From contig CADCQC010000439.1 in the NCBI GenBank assembly GCA_902803455.1, forward strand, positions 1 through 8,018: DNA of 8,018 bases, given 5' to 3'. Position numbers and translations under genes: made by a program. Below are positions 4,270-8,018 of this stretch, in pieces. The notes beneath the pieces are model-generated. The model searched no databases. It was not told the DNA's origin and was given only the letters and a program-made list of their open reading frames with translations. The stretch's first letter is position 1, and each line of letters starts with the position of its first letter. The stretch is from an uncultured Prevotellaceae bacterium (GTDB taxonomy: Bacteria; Bacteroidota; Bacteroidia; Bacteroidales; Bacteroidaceae).

Positions 4270-6960
4270 TTAAAATTTGACGTTCAAGCCCATAGAAAAG
4301 GTGCGGTAGACAGGATAGGTATTCTTGTCATCGAGTCCAAGTGTCGAGTTGACAACACTGGAGTTGATCATCGGAGTGAGCCCAGAATACCCCGTGATCG
4401 TGCAGAGGTTATTGACCGACAGCGACAGTCTGAGACTCTGGATGTACTTTGATTTCGCCGGCACATTCCACCCCAGGGTGACATAGTCGACGTTGACGTA
4501 GTCACCCCTCTCCAGCCAATAGTCACTGATGGTCTGATCCTGGATATTCATCTCTGGTGCCCCCTCCATCACATTGTAGTTGGGCAACGACAGCATGTTC
4601 ATATAAGTGAGCGCCGTCCCGTTGAAGATATGATGGCCGAAAGCCCCGTTGACCTGCACGGAGACATCCCATTTCTTGTATCTGAACGAGATGTTGGAAC
4701 CCAACCTCATCTTCGGCATGGCCTGACCGCAGATATACGATTCATCGGTCACCTCATAATGCTTTGACCCATTTGCGTCGGTGGTCAGTCCGATGCAGTG
4801 TTTCAGGTTAAAGACGCCCAGCGGCTGTCCCACGATCTGCTTGACCACATCTGATGAGCCATGATATCCCGCACCGCTGAGAGAAGCCAGTCCCCTTGAC
4901 GTAGGCGCCGACAGATACTGTCCGTTGAAATCACCGTCGAGCGAGATGAGCTTGTTTCTCTCAAACGACATATTGAGTCCCACGTTGAGTTCCATATCAT
5001 TGGTTCTCAGCGGATTGATACCGAATCCTATCTCGAAACCGCTGTTTTTCATGGAGCCCAGGTTGGCCAGGATCTTGTTATAGGTGAAAGGAGGCACCGG
5101 CACATTATACATATATAGCATATCATCGGTGACCGACCTATAGAAGTCGAGTGAGAGCATGATTCTTCTGTTCCAGAAACTTGCATTGACACCCAGGTTG
5201 ATGGTTCTCTTCACTTCCCACTTCAGGTCAGGATTGGCATTCCGGATGAAACTCAAGGTAGTCACAGGTTCTCCCTTCAGGGTGATCACCCCCTGAGGCT
5301 TCATCAACTGCATGGAGTTGTAGGCATCGATACCCCCCAGGTTGCCGCTCAGACCATAACCGGCCCTCAGCTGCAAGATATTGATGAAATCAAGCCAGGA
5401 ACCGCTTTTGCCTTTCCCCATCTTGTCTTTATCCCAGACAATCCACGAACCGCTCACAGAAGGAAAGAATCCCCACCGGTTGTTTTTTCCCACTTTTGAA
5501 GATCCGTCGGCACGCGCATTGACCGTGAACGAGAGTCGGTCGCGGAACCCATATTTCGCCATAAACAGGAACGACTCCAGATGGCTGTCCTGATAGAAAG
5601 ACCCAGTGCCCTCCCACAATCTGATGGCTCCCGCCGCCAGGTTATGGTATCCGAACTCATCCGTCGAGAAGCTGGAAGCCGTCACATGAAAGCCCTTCTC
5701 CTTGGTCGTCTGCCGCTCCCCCAAAGCCATCAGGTTCAGCGACGATGCGCCCATTTTGAAAGTTTTTTCGAGCGAGAAGTTCCCCAGCATCACCTCCTTT
5801 TTGGCGTCCGCCCTGTAAGCCTCCCCATTATCCCATGCATAGGTAGGGTAATAGTGGGCGTCTTCGTCGGAACTGTAGCTATAGCTGCCGAAAGCCGTGA
5901 GCGTGACGCCCCAGCCCAGGTTGACCTGGGCCTTCAAGTGCGCATTGAGATAAGAATTGTTACCATCATCATCCATCTGCAACATCGCCATCGGGTTGGA
6001 AATCCATAAAGCCTCCGTCACCTGATCATACTTCCCCTCTTGATTTCTTTCCTTGGGGAAAGTCGGGTTGAAAGCCGCTGCGGAATAGAACAGATCCCTG
6101 CCGAAAGGCAATCTGTTGACCTTATTGATACTGCCGAAGACGCCGATGTCGAAAGACACCCTGTTGTCAAATGCCTTCTGCGACACATCGAGCTTAGCGA
6201 AGTAGTTTTGCATGTCGTGGGTCTCCACCACCATTTTATGATGCATATATCCAAAGGAAGCACGGTAGTTATTGGTATCCGTACCCCCACCGAAAGCCAC
6301 GTGGTGGTTATGCACAGCCCCCGTCCGGGTGATGGCATCCCTGAAATCAGTGGAATACCCCATATCGATCACATCGATATTCATCATCTTGGCCGCCTGC
6401 CTGAAGCCATCCCCCGACAGCATGTCGAGGTTTTTTGCCACTGTCTCAAAACCGAGGTTGCAGTCGTATGAGATATGAAACTTCCCCCCTTTACCTTTCT
6501 TCGTGGCCACCTCGATAACACCCGCCGCCCCACGGCTACCATATTGCGCCGTCTGCGAGGCATCCTTGAGGATGGTGAACGACTCGATGTCCGCCGGATA
6601 GATGGTGGCCAGCGTCGCCAGGTCGCTTGCCACACCATCGATGATGACGAGCGGGTCGTTGCCACCCGTGAGCGAAGTCGTACCCCTCACGCGCACGGCA
6701 CGCACCATCGCCTCGGGGTCGCCCCCCGTCTGCACCTGCACGCCCGCCGCCTGTCCGCTGAGCGCGTCGAGCGACGAGGTGATAAGACCTTTTCTCATCA
6801 ACTGTGCATCCACTTTATTCACGGCACCTGCGATGGTCCGCGAACTCACTTGTGTGTAACCAATCTGCACTTGCGATTTGTCAACCGAATCGCGAGCGTT
6901 TTGCGCCCATAAGCCAGAGGAGCAGAGGGCAGCGAGGAGAACAAAGAGCGATTTTCTCAT
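4270..6960 (-). CDS. SusC/RagA-family TonB-linked outer-membrane transporter
   Basis: This is an outer-membrane active transporter that works with the following SusD lipoprotein and is powered by TonB. I start it at the ATG 6960-6958 (896 residues), since MRKSLFVLLAALCSSGLWAQ is a clear signal peptide cut after A19. The longer in-frame opening to 7074 would place 38 non-signal residues in front, inside the upstream gene. The plug domain is about residues 45-155: SLDALSGQAAGVQVQTGGDP, VRVRGTTSLTGGNDPLVIIDG and the SusC hallmark ILKDASQTAQYGSRGAAGV. The rest is the beta-barrel, ending YRTFSMGLNVKF with the terminal aromatic residue used in barrel assembly. The protein is short for SusC (commonly about 1000 or more residues): the carboxypeptidase-like domain that usually precedes the plug is missing, and only about 25 residues separate the signal peptide from the plug. 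The start is two bases after the acyltransferase stop codon (one base between). The substrate is unknown. Confidence 0.95.
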   Translation of the reverse strand: MRKSLFVLLAALCSSGLWAQNARDSVDKSQVQIGYTQVSSRTIAGAVNKVDAQLMRKGLITSSLDALSGQAAGVQVQTGGDPEAMVRAVRVRGTTSLTGGNDPLVIIDGVASDLATLATIYPADIESFTILKDASQTAQYGSRGAAGVIEVATKKGKGGKFHISYDCNLGFETVAKNLDMLSGDGFRQAAKMMNIDVIDMGYSTDFRDAITRTGAVHNHHVAFGGGTDTNNYRASFGYMHHKMVVETHDMQNYFAKLDVSQKAFDNRVSFDIGVFGSINKVNRLPFGRDLFYSAAAFNPTFPKERNQEGKYDQVTEALWISNPMAMLQMDDDGNNSYLNAHLKAQVNLGWGVTLTAFGSYSYSSDEDAHYYPTYAWDNGEAYRADAKKEVMLGNFSLEKTFKMGASSLNLMALGERQTTKEKGFHVTASSFSTDEFGYHNLAAGAIRLWEGTGSFYQDSHLESFLFMAKYGFRDRLSFTVNARADGSSKVGKNNRWGFFPSVSGSWIVWDKDKMGKGKSGSWLDFINILQLRAGYGLSGNLGGIDAYNSMQLMKPQGVITLKGEPVTTLSFIRNANPDLKWEVKRTINLGVNASFWNRRIMLSLDFYRSVTDDMLYMYNVPVPPFTYNKILANLGSMKNSGFEIGFGINPLRTNDMELNVGLNMSFERNKLISLDGDFNGQYLSAPTSRGLASLSGAGYHGSSDVVKQIVGQPLGVFNLKHCIGLTTDANGSKHYEVTDESYICGQAMPKMRLGSNISFRYKKWDVSVQVNGAFGHHIFNGTALTYMNMLSLPNYNVMEGAPEMNIQDQTISDYWLERGDYVNVDYVTLGWNVPAKSKYIQSLRLSLSVNNLCTITGYSGLTPMINSSVVNSTLGLDDKNTYPVYRTFSMGLNVKF

Positions 6961-6961
6961 A

Positions 6962-8018
6962 TCATTTATCTTTTTTCTGTGATGACACCAAGTCTTGCCG
7001 TTTAGATCTGAAGATTTTCGAGAAATCGATTCTTTCAGCAAAGAACATAGCGCCTGGTTGAGTGAGATGCTCACAATCCTGGCTCATATATTGATGCTCA
7101 GGAGTGAATATCCGGGTTTCTCCGTTTTCCAGCAGAGACATCTCAAAGAGATTGATATAATGGTCTTTCCACTTACTTTTCCATAGGTTGTTGAAGTCCA
7201 CATATTCCTGATGAGGTTTGAACGACTGGTTGAAGTAGTCTTTTGAATGTCTCTTATGATAAAAGACCCCATTGCAGTCACCATAATTCTTGGTGCCGAT
7301 GCCATAGACCCTTGACTTAGGTATATTTCTCCGTGCGAAGTCAGGCACGCTGTCGATATCCCCAAAGAAGAACAGGTAATCAGTGTATCTGATCAGAATA
7401 GGACTGACACGAGTGAAATCCCAGGCCATGATCAGATTCACGCTATCCTTGTATTTTGACTCCATCAAGATATTGACAAAATCTTTCGTGAAACTGTTTC
7501 CAATGGCACAAACATTATATTTCCCATTGTCAAAATACCCTTTGCTGAAGTCCCAAGTCCGCATCACATATTTTCCATGCATCTTTCGGGTAGCCTTTCC
7601 CTTGTAGAGTTGCATCTCAGGCACATCCCTGACAATCCCTGCCTGACAATAGAAATAGAAAGCCAATGCACTGACACAAGCCGATGCCACAGCGGAAAGA
7701 AAGAACGTTTTCCATGAACGCACCAGCCTCTTTTCTATTAAGGTGTACGTCAGATAAGACACGGCAAGTGTAACCACAAAATAAACAGCCACATAACCGA
7801 CACCCACAGGATGAGAGAAGAAATTCCGCTCGAAAGCCAAATAAATCTGATGCCATATATATATGCTCAGCGACATTTTGCCCAACCAGCACAGAGGACT
7901 TTTTCGAGAAGCCATCTGTCCAAGAAAAGCACTACCATTGATGCTGACAGCCACGACCGAAAGCGCGACCACCACCAGCAAGATGCCAATCCTGCTGAAC
8001 ATCAAAAAGCCAGAGGGA
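6962..8018 (-). CDS. Acyltransferase-3 family membrane protein with C-terminal SGNH domain, 5'-truncated by window
   Basis: The frame is open to the window edge, so about the C-terminal 350 residues are seen. The first in-frame ATG, at 8002, lies within the family's membrane domain and is unlikely to be the true start. The visible part has hydrophobic segments at 8000-7940, 7885-7830, 7800-7735 and 7705-7645. It includes WLGKMSLSIYIWHQ and YLTYTLIEKRLVRSWK, hallmarks of the end of the acyltransferase-3 (OafA/YrhL) membrane domain. A periplasmic SGNH-like domain follows: block I is AIGNSFTKDF, with the candidate nucleophile serine at 7495-7493, and block V is DCEHLTQPGA, with Asp at 7078-7076 and His at 7069-7067. 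Proteins of this fused kind transfer acetyl or other acyl groups to surface polysaccharides. Block I has GNS where GDS is usual. The stop is one base before susC, so the genes are probably co-transcribed. The polysaccharide target is unknown. Confidence 0.88.
   Translation of the reverse strand, partial: PSGFLMFSRIGILLVVVALSVVAVSINGSAFLGQMASRKSPLCWLGKMSLSIYIWHQIYLAFERNFFSHPVGVGYVAVYFVVTLAVSYLTYTLIEKRLVRSWKTFFLSAVASACVSALAFYFYCQAGIVRDVPEMQLYKGKATRKMHGKYVMRTWDFSKGYFDNGKYNVCAIGNSFTKDFVNILMESKYKDSVNLIMAWDFTRVSPILIRYTDYLFFFGDIDSVPDFARRNIPKSRVYGIGTKNYGDCNGVFYHKRHSKDYFNQSFKPHQEYVDFNNLWKSKWKDHYINLFEMSLLENGETRIFTPEHQYMSQDCEHLTQPGAMFFAERIDFSKIFRSKRQDLVSSQKKDK

Noticed and set aside
6961..7074. Longer in-frame start for the SusC gene at 7074
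   Set aside because: It would overlap the acyltransferase and add 38 residues with no signal-peptide character ahead of a perfect signal peptide at 6960.
8003..8005. A start codon of the acyltransferase at 8005
   Set aside because: The codon is TTG, the frame stays open to the window edge, and the protein there is already within the conserved membrane domain. The gene is cut by the window.

Overview
The window reads as part of a chromosome from a gut-type Bacteroidales bacterium, most likely Prevotella or Segatella. The evidence is a SusC/SusD outer-membrane pair, a TamB start typical of the order, a perfect Bacteroidetes promoter (TTTG, 19 bases, then TATTTTTG), and gene starts mostly without Shine-Dalgarno sequences. 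All seven genes lie on the minus strand, so transcription runs from high to low coordinates. The genes at both edges are cut by the window.

Right half, in transcription order. The C-terminal part of a membrane acyltransferase with a periplasmic SGNH domain (8018-6962, 5' end outside the window) ends one base before a SusC/RagA TonB-dependent transporter (6960-4270). A SusD/RagB surface lipoprotein follows (4232-2601). The transporter pair probably imports a glycan or other oligomer. No glycoside hydrolase, surface-glycan-binding protein or sigma/anti-sigma pair is visible beside it. The SusC is short and lacks the usual N-terminal carboxypeptidase-like extension.

Middle, 2600-2291. The 310-base spacer is unusually structured. 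Directly after the susD stop is a G-rich stretch made of about three 25-26 bp degenerate tandem repeats. It holds two identically spaced G-quadruplex motifs and two short hairpins. A 21-bp palindrome with 10-bp arms follows, and then the promoter of the next operon, overlapped by a 9-bp inverted repeat that looks like a TetR operator.

Left half. A TetR-family regulator (2290-1697), a FabG-type 3-oxoacyl-ACP reductase (1622-876), an RluA-family pseudouridine synthase (871-197) and the first 50 codons of a TamB-like protein (150-1) follow each other with gaps of 74, 4 and 46 bases. They look like one operon, probably autoregulated by the TetR protein, joining lipid synthesis, RNA modification and envelope biogenesis.

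I see no CRISPR array, tRNA, rRNA, insertion sequence or recognisable defence system. The most unusual parts are the G-rich repeat block and the palindromes in the 2600-2291 spacer.
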